Part shown: one piece after another, positions 1 through 8,130 of the stretch
How positions within the stretch are numbered: the stretch's first letter is position 1
Layout of the letters: each line of letters begins with the position of its first letter
Assembly (NCBI GenBank): GCA_002257045.1
Contig: NCHD01000014.1
Span: forward strand, 1 to 46,406
DNA from: Hydrogenophilales bacterium 16-61-112
GTDB lineage: Bacteria > Pseudomonadota > Gammaproteobacteria > Burkholderiales > Thiobacillaceae
Reading direction: 5' to 3'
Length of the DNA: 46,406 nt
Notes under the pieces: model-generated
Told to the model about the DNA's origin: nothing
What the model saw: the letters and a program-made list of their open reading frames with translations, nothing else
Database searches by the model: none
Translations under genes and position numbers: made by a program

Positions 1-239
1 TCCACCAGGCCCGCCCGGGCCAGCTTGTCCAGCAGGTTGCTCGCCGTCGAGACATGGATCGACAGCGCCTGCCCCAATTGCGTCACGGTGATGTCCGGCG
101 TGGCGGCGATGGTCGCCAGCATCCAGACCTGCGCGCCGCCGATTCCACAGGCCGCCTCCAGTGCGCGTGAGTGTTGCCTCACGGCGCCGATGATCAGGCG
201 GAATTTCTGCAGGGTGTCGAGCACAAGCGGCAATGTCAT
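1..239 (-). CDS. MarR-family transcriptional regulator, C-terminus beyond left edge
   Basis: Reading leftward from an ATG at 239 gives an open frame of about 79 residues that runs off the window. The translation begins MTLPLVLDTLQKFRLIIGAV and continues with a helix-rich segment and a helix-turn-helix-like stretch (ITVTQLGQALSIHVSTASNLLDKL cut into ITVTQLGQAL and SIHVSTASNLLDKL, residues about 50-73). This is the pattern of a MarR winged helix: a dimerisation helix, then the recognition helices. The wing and the last helix lie outside the window. It diverges from the sucrose operon across a 278-bp AT-rich gap, so it could control that operon, but nothing seen proves it. Family call is fairly good; ligand and targets are unknown. 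Confidence 0.65.
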   Translation of the reverse strand, partial: MTLPLVLDTLQKFRLIIGAVRQHSRALEAACGIGGAQVWMLATIAATPDITVTQLGQALSIHVSTASNLLDKLARAGLV

Positions 240-517
240 GAATTAAGCGGCAAGGGGGAAAAGAGGGGGGCGGGGCGCCGGCCACATCGTAATGGGTGGC
301 CCTGTAAACCGCTTAATGTTATTTTGTAAAAATGTTTTATCAAATACTATTTTTAAGGAAAGCTGTTTTTTGCACGATCCGGCACCTTGTCGACCCTGGA
401 GAAAAGCCATGCCTATCAAGCCAACCAGCGGATTATTTGCAGTGCTGAACGGGTGCGGGGAACGTCTTGACCAGGCCGCAGCGGGCACGGGGCAATCATC
501 GGCGGAGCGCGGCAGGC
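240..517. promoter_or_regulatory. AT-rich divergent intergenic region
   Basis: This gap separates the MarR-type gene from the fructokinase gene, which point away from each other. Bases about 310-365 are much richer in A and T than the surroundings, as expected for promoters. I see no convincing paired -35 and -10 hexamers. A 38-codon open frame at 409-525 with a GGAG upstream of its ATG overlaps the fructokinase start and could be a leader peptide or chance. Confidence 0.35.
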
Positions 518-1522
518 ATGTTTGAGCACAACGCCCACGCCCAGCCGCATGGCTTGTCCGATAGCCGGCCCAGCACCCCGATCCTGCTGTTTGGAGAGGT
601 GCTGATGGACTGTTTCCCGGAGCGCGAAGTGCAGGGCGGCGCGCCGCTGAATGTTGCGTATCACCTGCAGGGTCTAGGCGGCGGGGTGGGGGTGGTTCCG
701 GTCCTGGTCACCCGTATCGGCAAGGACGCGCATGGCCATCACCTGCTGGGCGCAATGCAGGCGGCTGGTTTGCCGATCGACGGCGTGCAGCTCGATTGCC
801 TGCACCCCACCGGCACGGTGCGCATCGAGTTGACGGAGTCAGGGCACCACTTCGAGATTCCGCCCGGCCAGGCCTGGGATTTCATTCACGCCGACATGGC
901 CCGGCTGGTGGGCCTGTCCAGCCGGCCGTCGTGGCTGTATTTCGGCACCTTGGCGCAACGCGCCGTGCCGCGCCCGCTCGCCCGTCCGGCTGCGCATCCG
1001 GCCTTGCGCTCGTTGTTGCAGACCACGCATGCCAAGGGCTTTCTCGACCTCAATCTGCGTGACCCCTGGGTGCGCAAGGACGTGCTGCGCTGGTCGCTGG
1101 GCAAGGCGGACGTCGTCAAGATGAACGAGGAAGAGTTGTTGCGCGTCACTCACATGATGGGCTTGGGCGGCGCGTCGCAAACCGTGCTCGGCAAGCGCCT
1201 GCTGCACGCTTTCGGCATCCGCCAGCTGCTTGTCACCGAGGGCAAGGACGGCGCCTGGCTGTTGCAGAACGACGGCACGTATCACCACACCGGACCGTCG
1301 GCACCGCTGCCCGGCCTGGTCGACAGCGTGGGCGCGGGCGATGGTTTTGCCGCGGTTTTTTTGCTTGGCCTGACCCGCGGCTGGCCGCTGGAACAGGCCC
1401 TGCAACGCGCCCATCAGTTTGCCGGCGAGGTCTGCCGCCTGCGTGGCGCGATTCCGGACCATGACGATTTTTACCAGCCGTTCATCGCGGCCTGGCAGCT
1501 TGCAGGGGAGGTCGCAGCATGA
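518..1522 (+). CDS. PfkB-family sugar kinase, probable fructokinase
   Basis: The product (334 residues from the ATG at 518) is a ribokinase/PfkB-fold kinase, probably phosphorylating fructose to fructose 6-phosphate with ATP in the cytoplasm. It shows the N-terminal substrate motif GGAPLNVAYHLQGLGG and the C-terminal signature DSVGAGDGFAAVF, where D275 is the expected catalytic base. The frame is open further upstream to about 467; I prefer 518 because a GGAG lies 11 bases upstream and the conserved PILLFGEVLMD core begins about 18 residues later. The stop overlaps the next ATG by four bases, so translation is probably coupled to sucrose-phosphate synthase. Its place beside sucrose synthesis and amylosucrase argues for fructose released from sucrose as substrate. 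Other hexoses cannot be excluded from sequence. Confidence 0.85.
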   Translation: MFEHNAHAQPHGLSDSRPSTPILLFGEVLMDCFPEREVQGGAPLNVAYHLQGLGGGVGVVPVLVTRIGKDAHGHHLLGAMQAAGLPIDGVQLDCLHPTGTVRIELTESGHHFEIPPGQAWDFIHADMARLVGLSSRPSWLYFGTLAQRAVPRPLARPAAHPALRSLLQTTHAKGFLDLNLRDPWVRKDVLRWSLGKADVVKMNEEELLRVTHMMGLGGASQTVLGKRLLHAFGIRQLLVTEGKDGAWLLQNDGTYHHTGPSAPLPGLVDSVGAGDGFAAVFLLGLTRGWPLEQALQRAHQFAGEVCRLRGAIPDHDDFYQPFIAAWQLAGEVAA

Positions 1523-3678
1523 AACCGCTTTATATCGTGATGGTGAGCGTGCACGGCCTGAGCGTGCACGGCCTGATTCGCGGCCGCGACCTGGAACTCG
1601 GCCGCGATGCCGACACCGGCGGACAGACGCTGTACGCAGTGGAACTGGCGCGCGCGCTGGCGGAACTGCCCGCGGTGGCGCGGGTGGATTTGATGACCCG
1701 GCGCGTGGTCGACCCGCTGATCGATGCGGGTTATGCCGAAGCCATCGAGGCGCTCGGGTCCAAGGCGCGCATCGTCCGCATCGATGCGGGGCCGGAGGGC
1801 TACATCCGCAAGGAAGAACTGTGGGATCACCTCGATTCATTTGCCGACAATGCGCTGGCGTTTTTGCGTGCCGAAGGCCTCAACCCGGACATCGTCCACA
1901 GCCACTATGCCGATGCCGGCTACGTCGTCACCCGGCTTGCCAGCCTGCTCGGCGTGCCGCAGGTCCATACCGGACATTCGCTGGGCCGGGTCAAGCGTCG
2001 CCGCCTGATCGCCTCCGGCGTCAAGCGCGACGTCATCGAGGCGCGCTACCACATGGCGCGACGGGTGGAAGCCGAGGAGCTGACGCTCGGCTCGGCCTCG
2101 CTGGTGATCGCCTCGACGGCCAACGAGATCGAGGAGCAGTACGGCCTGTACGACCACTATCAGCCGGAGCAGATGCGGGTGATTCCGCCCGGCACCGACC
2201 TCAAGCGCTTCATGCCGCCGGATGGCAGCGAACAGCACGCACCGATGGCAGCCGAGGTGGCGCGCTTTCTCAGCGATCCGGCCAAACCGATGATCCTGGC
2301 GGTGTCGCGCCCCGACGAACGCAAGAACATCGCCACCCTGGTGCAGGCCTATGGCGAATCGGCCGAGCTCCAGGCGCTGGCCAACCTGGTGGTGGTGGCC
2401 GGCAACCGCGACGACATCCGCGACCTCGACAGCGGCGCGCAAACGGTGCTGGCCGACCTGTTGCTGGATATCGACCGCTACGATCTCTACGGCAAGGTGG
2501 CCTATCCCAAGCATCACCGGCGCGACGAAGTGCCGGTGCTATACCGGCTGGCGGCGGCTTCGGGCGGCGTGTTCGTCAACCCGGCGCTGACCGAGCCTTT
2601 TGGCCTGACCCTGATTGAGGCGGCGGCCAGCGGCCTGCCCATCGTCGCCACCTCGGACGGCGGGCCGCAGGACATCATCGGCAACTGCCGCAACGGCTAC
2701 CTGATCGACCCGCTCAGTCCGGACGACATGGCCGCCGCGCTGCTGAAGGTGCTGCAGGACAAGGACAACTGGGCGCGGCTGGCGCAGCAGGGGCTGCGCG
2801 GCGTGGAGCAGCATTACGCCTGGCCGGCGCATGCCTCGAGCTATTTGGCCGCAGTTCGGCCGCTGCTGGAAGACCGCCGCCCGGTGCGCCAGACGCCGGC
2901 GCGCCGCCCCATGCTGTATCACGACCGCGCACTGTTCACCGACCTCGACCAGAACCTGCTGGGCGACCCGGCGTCGCTGGGCGAATTCGTCAGGGTGGTG
3001 CGCGAACACCGCACCTGCGCCAGCTTTGGCGTCGCCACCGGACGTTCCCTGGAATCCGCGCTCAAGGTCATGCGCCGTTCCGGTATCCCGATGCCGGACG
3101 TGCTGATCACCAGCCTTGGCGCGGCGATCCATTTCGCGCCGGAATACGCCATGGATCTGGCCTGGACACGGCATATCGACCACTTGTGGACGCCGGCTGC
3201 GGTGCGCGCCATCCTCGACGAACTGCCGGGCCTGAAGCGCCAGCCCAAATCCGAGCAGAGCCGTTTCAAGATCAGCTACTACATCGATCCCCAGGTCGCG
3301 CCGTCGCTGGAGGAAATCAATCGCCTGCTGCATCAGGGCGACCAGACCGTCAACGCCACGCTGTCCTTCGGCCAGTTTCTCGATGTGCTGCCGGTTCGCG
3401 CGTCCAAGGGCTTTGCAGTGCGCTGGTTCGCCGACCAGTGGGGGGTGCCGCTGGAGCATATTCTGGCGGCGGGTGGCTCCGGCTCAGACGAGGACATGAT
3501 GCGCGGCAACACCCTGGCGGTTGTGGTCGCCAATCGCCACAACGACGAGCTGCGCGCGCTGGCCGAGGTGGAGCGGATCTACTTTGCGCAGGCCGGCTTT
3601 GCGCGGGGCATTCTGGAGGGCATCGAGCACTACGATTTTTATGGCAGCTGCCGGGTGCCGCAGCGGGAGGCGACCTGA
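1519..3678 (+). CDS. Sucrose-phosphate synthase, bidomain type
   Basis: This 719-residue enzyme joins UDP- or ADP-glucose to fructose 6-phosphate to give sucrose 6-phosphate. Residues about 1-455 form a GT-B glycosyltransferase (family GT4) with the HGLIRG...ELGRDADTGGQT N-terminal loop and the EPFGLTLIE motif, where E359 and E367 are the usual E-x7-E pair. Residues about 465-719 form a HAD phosphatase-like domain beginning TDLDQNLLG (D475, D477) and containing GGSGSDEDMM. Such a C-terminal domain is typical of cyanobacterial and proteobacterial bidomain enzymes and may or may not be catalytic. The length agrees with that type. An odd feature is a tandem 15-bp duplication that repeats SVHGL in the substrate loop. 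It overlaps fructokinase by four bases and directly abuts the phosphatase gene. Confidence 0.92.
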   Translation: MKPLYIVMVSVHGLSVHGLIRGRDLELGRDADTGGQTLYAVELARALAELPAVARVDLMTRRVVDPLIDAGYAEAIEALGSKARIVRIDAGPEGYIRKEELWDHLDSFADNALAFLRAEGLNPDIVHSHYADAGYVVTRLASLLGVPQVHTGHSLGRVKRRRLIASGVKRDVIEARYHMARRVEAEELTLGSASLVIASTANEIEEQYGLYDHYQPEQMRVIPPGTDLKRFMPPDGSEQHAPMAAEVARFLSDPAKPMILAVSRPDERKNIATLVQAYGESAELQALANLVVVAGNRDDIRDLDSGAQTVLADLLLDIDRYDLYGKVAYPKHHRRDEVPVLYRLAAASGGVFVNPALTEPFGLTLIEAAASGLPIVATSDGGPQDIIGNCRNGYLIDPLSPDDMAAALLKVLQDKDNWARLAQQGLRGVEQHYAWPAHASSYLAAVRPLLEDRRPVRQTPARRPMLYHDRALFTDLDQNLLGDPASLGEFVRVVREHRTCASFGVATGRSLESALKVMRRSGIPMPDVLITSLGAAIHFAPEYAMDLAWTRHIDHLWTPAAVRAILDELPGLKRQPKSEQSRFKISYYIDPQVAPSLEEINRLLHQGDQTVNATLSFGQFLDVLPVRASKGFAVRWFADQWGVPLEHILAAGGSGSDEDMMRGNTLAVVVANRHNDELRALAEVERIYFAQAGFARGILEGIEHYDFYGSCRVPQREAT
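1546..1575 (+). repeat. Perfect 15-bp tandem duplication inside sucrose-phosphate synthase
   Basis: The 15 bases AGCGTGCACGGCCTG occur twice back to back (1546-1560 and 1561-1575). The repeat is in frame and adds five residues, giving SVHGLSVHGLIRG where the family normally has a single SVHGLIRG or ISVHGLIRG. Perfect identity suggests a recent slippage event. Confidence 0.95.
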
Positions 3679-4545
3679 ATGGACGCACCCATGCTGCTCG
3701 CCACCGACCTCGACCGCACCCTGCTGCCCAATGGCAGCCAGCCTGAATCGCCGCTGGCACGGCAGCGCTTTCGCCATCTGGCCGCGCATCCGAACGTGCG
3801 GCTGGTTTACGTCACCGGGCGCCACCGGCAGCTGGTGGAAGCAGCGATGGCGGAGTACGACCTGCCGCAGCCCGATTTCGTCATTGCCGACGTCGGCACC
3901 AGCCTGTATGAAATCCAGGCCGATGACTGGCGACCGTTGCGTGACTGGCAGCAGGCCATCGCGCTCGACTGGGGCGACAGCAGCCATGCCGACCTGGCAG
4001 CGGCGGTGGGAGAGATGGCCGGCCTGTGCCTGCAGGAACCTGTCAAGCAGAGCGTCTTCAAACTCAGTTACTACGCTCCGCCCTTGACCGACCCCGCCGA
4101 ACTGCTGGGTCGCGTCCGGCAGCGCATCGAAGCCCGCGACGCCCATGTCAACCTGGTGTGGAGCATCGACGAGACCACGGCCACCGGCCTGCTGGACGTG
4201 CTGCCTGCTACCGCCAGCAAGCACCATGCCCTGGAATTCCTGCGTGCGCGGCTGGGCATCGCGCGGGATCGCACCGTGTTCGCCGGTGACAGCGGCAACG
4301 ACATGGAAGTGCTGGTCAGCGGCCTGCCCGCCGTGCTGGTGGCCAATGCGCAGGCATCGGTGCGCGCCGAAGCCCTGGCGCACGCGGATCCTGCCCGGTT
4401 GTATCTCGCACGCGGCGGCCTGTTCGGCATGAATGGCAACTACAGCGCCGGGATCCTTGAAGGCGTGGTCCATTTCATTCCCGAAGCGCGCGGCTGGCTG
4501 CAAGCAGCCGACGCCGCGCCGCTTGGTCTGCCGGACCCGGCCTGA
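3679..4545 (+). CDS. Sucrose-phosphate phosphatase
   Basis: The 288-residue product is a HAD-superfamily (type IIB) phosphatase that would hydrolyse sucrose 6-phosphate to sucrose. The nucleophile motif is DLDRTLLP (D10, D12), followed by VTGRHRQ (motif II), DVGTSLYE, and the Mg-binding motif AGDSGNDMEVL near the C-terminus. The length suits the family. Its ATG follows the stop of sucrose-phosphate synthase with no gap, and amylosucrase begins 19 bases downstream, so the four genes are surely one operon. The order kinase, synthase, phosphatase, amylosucrase supports a sucrose-specific function rather than a generic HAD hydrolase. Confidence 0.9.
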   Translation: MDAPMLLATDLDRTLLPNGSQPESPLARQRFRHLAAHPNVRLVYVTGRHRQLVEAAMAEYDLPQPDFVIADVGTSLYEIQADDWRPLRDWQQAIALDWGDSSHADLAAAVGEMAGLCLQEPVKQSVFKLSYYAPPLTDPAELLGRVRQRIEARDAHVNLVWSIDETTATGLLDVLPATASKHHALEFLRARLGIARDRTVFAGDSGNDMEVLVSGLPAVLVANAQASVRAEALAHADPARLYLARGGLFGMNGNYSAGILEGVVHFIPEARGWLQAADAAPLGLPDPA

Positions 4546-4564
4546 ACCGCAGCGGAGAACCCTC

Positions 4565-6517
4565 ATGTACGAACAAGCCTCCCACGCCCTGCTGAACGAA
4601 ATTCTGCTCAAGCTGAAACCCGAAATTGGTAACCATCGCCTGCGGCATTTCTATACCCGGCTCGGGGCCAATTTCTACGCCATCCATTCGCTGTTCAAGT
4701 TGCTTTACGGGGAGCGTCCCGACTTCAGGGATCAGATGGTGAGCCTGGTTGAGACGCTCGCGCAGCGCTACATCGAGCGCGCGCCGGCCCTGCGCAAATC
4801 GGACCTGGCGCGGGAGCGCGACTACAACTGGTTCCTCAGCCAGAAGTGGGTCGGCATGGCACTGTATTGCGACCGTTTCGCCGACAACCTGCAGGGCCTG
4901 CACGACAACCTGCCGTATCTGCAGGAACTGGGCATCAACCTGCTGCATGTGATGCCGATACTTGACTGCCCGCCGGACAAGCGCGACGGCGGTTACGCGG
5001 TGCGCGACTTCTACCGCGTCGACCCGCGTTTCGGCACCCTGCAGGATATCGAGGCGCTGGCCGCCACGCTGAAGCGGCGCGACATGCTGCTGGTGCTCGA
5101 CGTGGTGGTCAATCACACCTCGGACGACCACGACTGGGCGCAGCGCGCGCGCCAGGGCGACACGCACTACCAGGACTACTACTACGTCTTCGACGACCGC
5201 GAGATCCCCGACATCTACGAGGAAACCCTGCCGGAAATCTTTCCCGCCCACGCGCCCGGCAACTTCACCTGGGATGCGGCAATGGGCAAGTGGGTGATGA
5301 CCGTGTTCAACACCTACCAGTGGGACCTGAACTACCGCAATCCGGCGGTGCTGATCGAGATGATCGACATCATCCTGTTCTGGGCGAACCGCGGCGCAGA
5401 CATCCTGCGCCTCGACGCAGTGGCGTTTCTGTGGAAAAAAATGGGCAGCGTCAGCCAGAACGAGCGCGAGGCGCACCTGCTGCTGCAGTTGATGAAGGAC
5501 TGCTGCCAGGTGACCGCGCCGGGCGTGCTGTTCATCGCCGAGGCCATCGTCGCGCCGAGCGAGATTTCCAAGTACTTCGGCGAGGACGCGATTAACGCCA
5601 AGGAGTGCGAGATCGCCTACAACGCCACGCTGATGGCGCTGCTGTGGGATGCAGTGGCGACGAAGAACGCAGCCTTGCTCAATCAGGGCATCAAGAATCT
5701 ACCGGCCAAGCTGGAACGGGCGACCTGGCTCAACTATGTGCGCTGCCACGACGACATCGGGCTGGGCTTCGCCGACAGCGATATCCGCCTGGCGGGCTAC
5801 GAGCCGGCTCTGCACCGGCGCTTCATCCTGGATTACTTCACCGGCCGCTTTCCAGGTTCGCCCGCGCGCGGCCTGCCGTTTGGCGAGAACCCGAAAACCG
5901 GCGATGCACGCATCTCCGGATCGCTCGCCTCGCTGGTCGGGCTGGAATCCGCGCTGGAAAGCGGCGATGAAACGGCCATCGACGCCGCGATCAGGAGCAT
6001 CGTGCTGCTGCACAGCGTGATCCTCTCGTTCGGCGGCCTGCCGCTGCTGTACTACGGCGATGCGATCGGCACGCTGAACAGCCTGGAATATCTGGCCGAC
6101 CTCACCCAGGCAGCCGACAACCGCTGGATGAACCGGTCGTACTTCGACTGGAACAAGGCTAAAAAGCGGCATGAGCCGGGAACGGTCGAACAGCGCATCT
6201 TCGACAGCCTGAAAAAAATGATCGCCTTGCGCAAGGAAATCACGGCATTCGCGGATTTCGACAATCGCCAGTTGCTGGCAGCGGACAACCCCAACCTGCT
6301 GGTTTTTTCCCGCAGCGATCCGCAACAGAGCCGCATCCGGGTACTGGTCATCGTCAATTTCAACGGCATGGCGCAGACGCTGCCTACCGAGGTCTTGCGC
6401 ATGCAAGGTTTTGTTCAGCCCGAAACGATGAAAGACCTCTGCACCGGCTTGCACGTCCCGGTCGATAACGATGCACTTATCCTGCCGGCGCTGTCATGCC
6501 AGTGGCTGGTCGATTAA
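4565..6517 (+). CDS. Amylosucrase (GH13 family)
   Basis: This 650-residue glycoside hydrolase-like transferase would move glucose from sucrose onto an alpha-1,4-glucan and release fructose, or hydrolyse sucrose. The N-terminal helical region is followed by the (beta/alpha)8 barrel with VVNHTSDDHDW, the nucleophile in ILRLDAVAFLWK (D284), the acid/base in FIAEAIV (E326), and the stabilising aspartate in VRCHDDIG (D396). All three catalytic residues agree with the Neisseria enzyme as I remember it. The frame is open upstream to 4433, but the ATG at 4565 is preceded by GGAGAACC and fits the usual N-terminus (YEQASHALLNEILLKL). Sucrose hydrolase is the main alternative. The enzyme closes a loop with the fructokinase two genes upstream. 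Confidence 0.92.
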   Translation: MYEQASHALLNEILLKLKPEIGNHRLRHFYTRLGANFYAIHSLFKLLYGERPDFRDQMVSLVETLAQRYIERAPALRKSDLARERDYNWFLSQKWVGMALYCDRFADNLQGLHDNLPYLQELGINLLHVMPILDCPPDKRDGGYAVRDFYRVDPRFGTLQDIEALAATLKRRDMLLVLDVVVNHTSDDHDWAQRARQGDTHYQDYYYVFDDREIPDIYEETLPEIFPAHAPGNFTWDAAMGKWVMTVFNTYQWDLNYRNPAVLIEMIDIILFWANRGADILRLDAVAFLWKKMGSVSQNEREAHLLLQLMKDCCQVTAPGVLFIAEAIVAPSEISKYFGEDAINAKECEIAYNATLMALLWDAVATKNAALLNQGIKNLPAKLERATWLNYVRCHDDIGLGFADSDIRLAGYEPALHRRFILDYFTGRFPGSPARGLPFGENPKTGDARISGSLASLVGLESALESGDETAIDAAIRSIVLLHSVILSFGGLPLLYYGDAIGTLNSLEYLADLTQAADNRWMNRSYFDWNKAKKRHEPGTVEQRIFDSLKKMIALRKEITAFADFDNRQLLAADNPNLLVFSRSDPQQSRIRVLVIVNFNGMAQTLPTEVLRMQGFVQPETMKDLCTGLHVPVDNDALILPALSCQWLVD

Positions 6518-6551
6518 TGGCGAACGACAACAGAAATCCCAGGAGGTAACC

Positions 6552-7445
6552 ATGGATATGGCTGCATTATTTGTAAATGAACTGGGTGCCTGGAGAGGGC
6601 TGTCGCAGACGCTGTTGCGCATCGTCCTCATCCTCGTCATTGCGTGGGTCATGCTGGCCCTGTCGCGCAGGACGATCCCCATACTGCGCAAGCAGTTGCA
6701 GAAGCACACCCACGACCCCGATCAGCACAAGCGGCTGGAAACACTGGGCCGTGTCTTGCGCTACATCGCTGCGGTGGTCATCAGCCTGGTCACTGTCATG
6801 CTGGTGCTATCGGAACTCGGCATTTCCATCGCCCCCATTCTGGCGTCAGCTGGCATCGTCGGCCTGGCCATCGGCTTTGGCGCGCAGAGCCTGGTTAAGG
6901 ATTATTTCAGCGGCTTGTTCCTGCTGCTGGAAAACCAGGTACATCAAGGCGACGTGGTGGAAGTGGCGGGGCTGGGCGGCCTGGTGGAAGAAGTCACGCT
7001 GCGCTACATCCGCCTGCGCGATTACGAAGGCAACGTGCATTTCATCCCCAATGGCAGCATCACCACGGTCACCAACCGCAGCCGTGGCTACGCCTACGCC
7101 GTGCTCGACATCGGCATCGCCTATCGCGAAAACATCGAGGCCGTGTTTGATGTCATCCATCAGGTCGCCAGCGAAATCCGCGCCGATGAAACCCTCGGTC
7201 CGCTGATTCTGGACGAGGTCGACTTGGCCGGCGTCGACGCTTGGGCCGACTCGGCCGTGACGGTCCGCTTCCGCATCAAGGTGCTGCCGCTGCAGCAGTG
7301 GACGGTGAAGCGCGCCTTTCTGCTGCGGCTCAAAAACGAATTCGACCGCCTCGGCATCGAGATCCCGTTCCCGCATCTCACGCTCTATCCCGGCCAGGCC
7401 CGGGACGGCAGCGCGCCGCCGCTTTACCTGGCGATGCAGAAATAG
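6552..7445 (+). CDS. MscS-family mechanosensitive ion channel
   Basis: This 297-residue inner-membrane protein resembles small-conductance mechanosensitive channels that open under membrane tension and release solutes on osmotic downshock. The first hydrophobic segment lies at about residues 17-35, others at about 70-110, and the pore-lining helix reads AGIVGLAIGFGAQSLVKDYFSG. The cytoplasmic beta domain follows (VHQGDVVEVAGLGGLVEEV). A full AGGAGG ribosome site at 6541-6546 fixes the ATG at 6552. It lies 34 bases after amylosucrase in the same direction, so it may be co-transcribed. A channel next to sucrose synthesis is consistent with sucrose acting partly as a compatible solute, which is inference. 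Confidence 0.88.
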   Translation: MDMAALFVNELGAWRGLSQTLLRIVLILVIAWVMLALSRRTIPILRKQLQKHTHDPDQHKRLETLGRVLRYIAAVVISLVTVMLVLSELGISIAPILASAGIVGLAIGFGAQSLVKDYFSGLFLLLENQVHQGDVVEVAGLGGLVEEVTLRYIRLRDYEGNVHFIPNGSITTVTNRSRGYAYAVLDIGIAYRENIEAVFDVIHQVASEIRADETLGPLILDEVDLAGVDAWADSAVTVRFRIKVLPLQQWTVKRAFLLRLKNEFDRLGIEIPFPHLTLYPGQARDGSAPPLYLAMQK

Positions 7446-7579
7446 CCCGCAACGCGTGACGCAGCCTGCGTCGGTGCGGAAGGCATGACCGGACTGCGAG
7501 TGTTATCCGCAATGTTTGCGGCCTATAGCGAGCAGGGTGGAGGGATTCCAGTTACCGGTTCAAACCGAAAGTGGATGCA

Positions 7580-8071
7580 ATGAATATTCTTGGCGCAGTG
7601 ATTGGGTTGGTTTTGGTGTTGCTTGCGGTGTTTAGCCTGGTGAACTGGCCGTTGTTCAGCGCGCCTGCCTCCCTGTTCTTCATCGTGTTCGGCATCCAGG
7701 GATTGCTCGGCGTGATCCTGCTCGGTGTCGTGCTGGTTCTGGTGGGCTGGTTTCTGCTCTAGGCCCTGACTCTGCGGACGATCATGCTGATCGAGTCGCG
7801 GCGCTTCAGCCAGAAACTGCAGGCCCAGCGCAAGCTGGTGGAAGCCGCCTAAGCCTCGCGCCTCAGCGAACTGCGCACCCAGGTCGAGCAGGAGTTCGCC
7901 GCGGTGCGCGCCACGGTCGGCGAGCTGGGCGGGCAGGTGGCGCAAAACGCGCGGTCGATGAAGCAGTCGCGCGGCCAGGCCGCCAACGGCTTGGCCGCGC
8001 TGCTGGGGGACATGGACGACAAGATCGATCGCGTGCTGGCGCGGAATGGTGGCCGAAACGGCTCGCTATGA
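7580..8071 (+). pseudogene. Small membrane protein with cytoplasmic coiled coil (LapA-like), broken by two in-frame stops
   Basis: From the ATG at 7580 a 60-residue stretch with two hydrophobic helices (NILGAVIGLVLVLLAVFSLV and GIQGLLGVILLGVVLVLVGW) ends at a TAG (7760-7762). The same frame continues with ALTLRTIMLIESRRFSQKL, an amphipathic helix rich in K, R and Q, to a TAA (7850-7852). It then reads ASRLSELRTQVEQEFAAV and a further coiled-coil-like region up to TGA at 8069-8071. Intact small proteobacterial proteins with this layout (two membrane helices, then a charged coiled coil) are familiar to me as LapA-domain-like. The continuity of frame and composition across both stops argues for one decayed gene of about 163 codons. 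Sequencing error or readthrough are alternatives. Confidence 0.65.
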
Positions 8072-8130
8072 GGTCTGCGGCCAGTCGGTCGATGCTCACA
8101 GGGCCGCAACACTCAAGTGATTGAAACGGT

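Noticed and set aside
7458-7472. Hairpin GACGCA-GCC-TGCGTC after the MscS gene as a terminator
   Set aside because: The stem is short and no T-run follows it on either strand, so termination is not supported.
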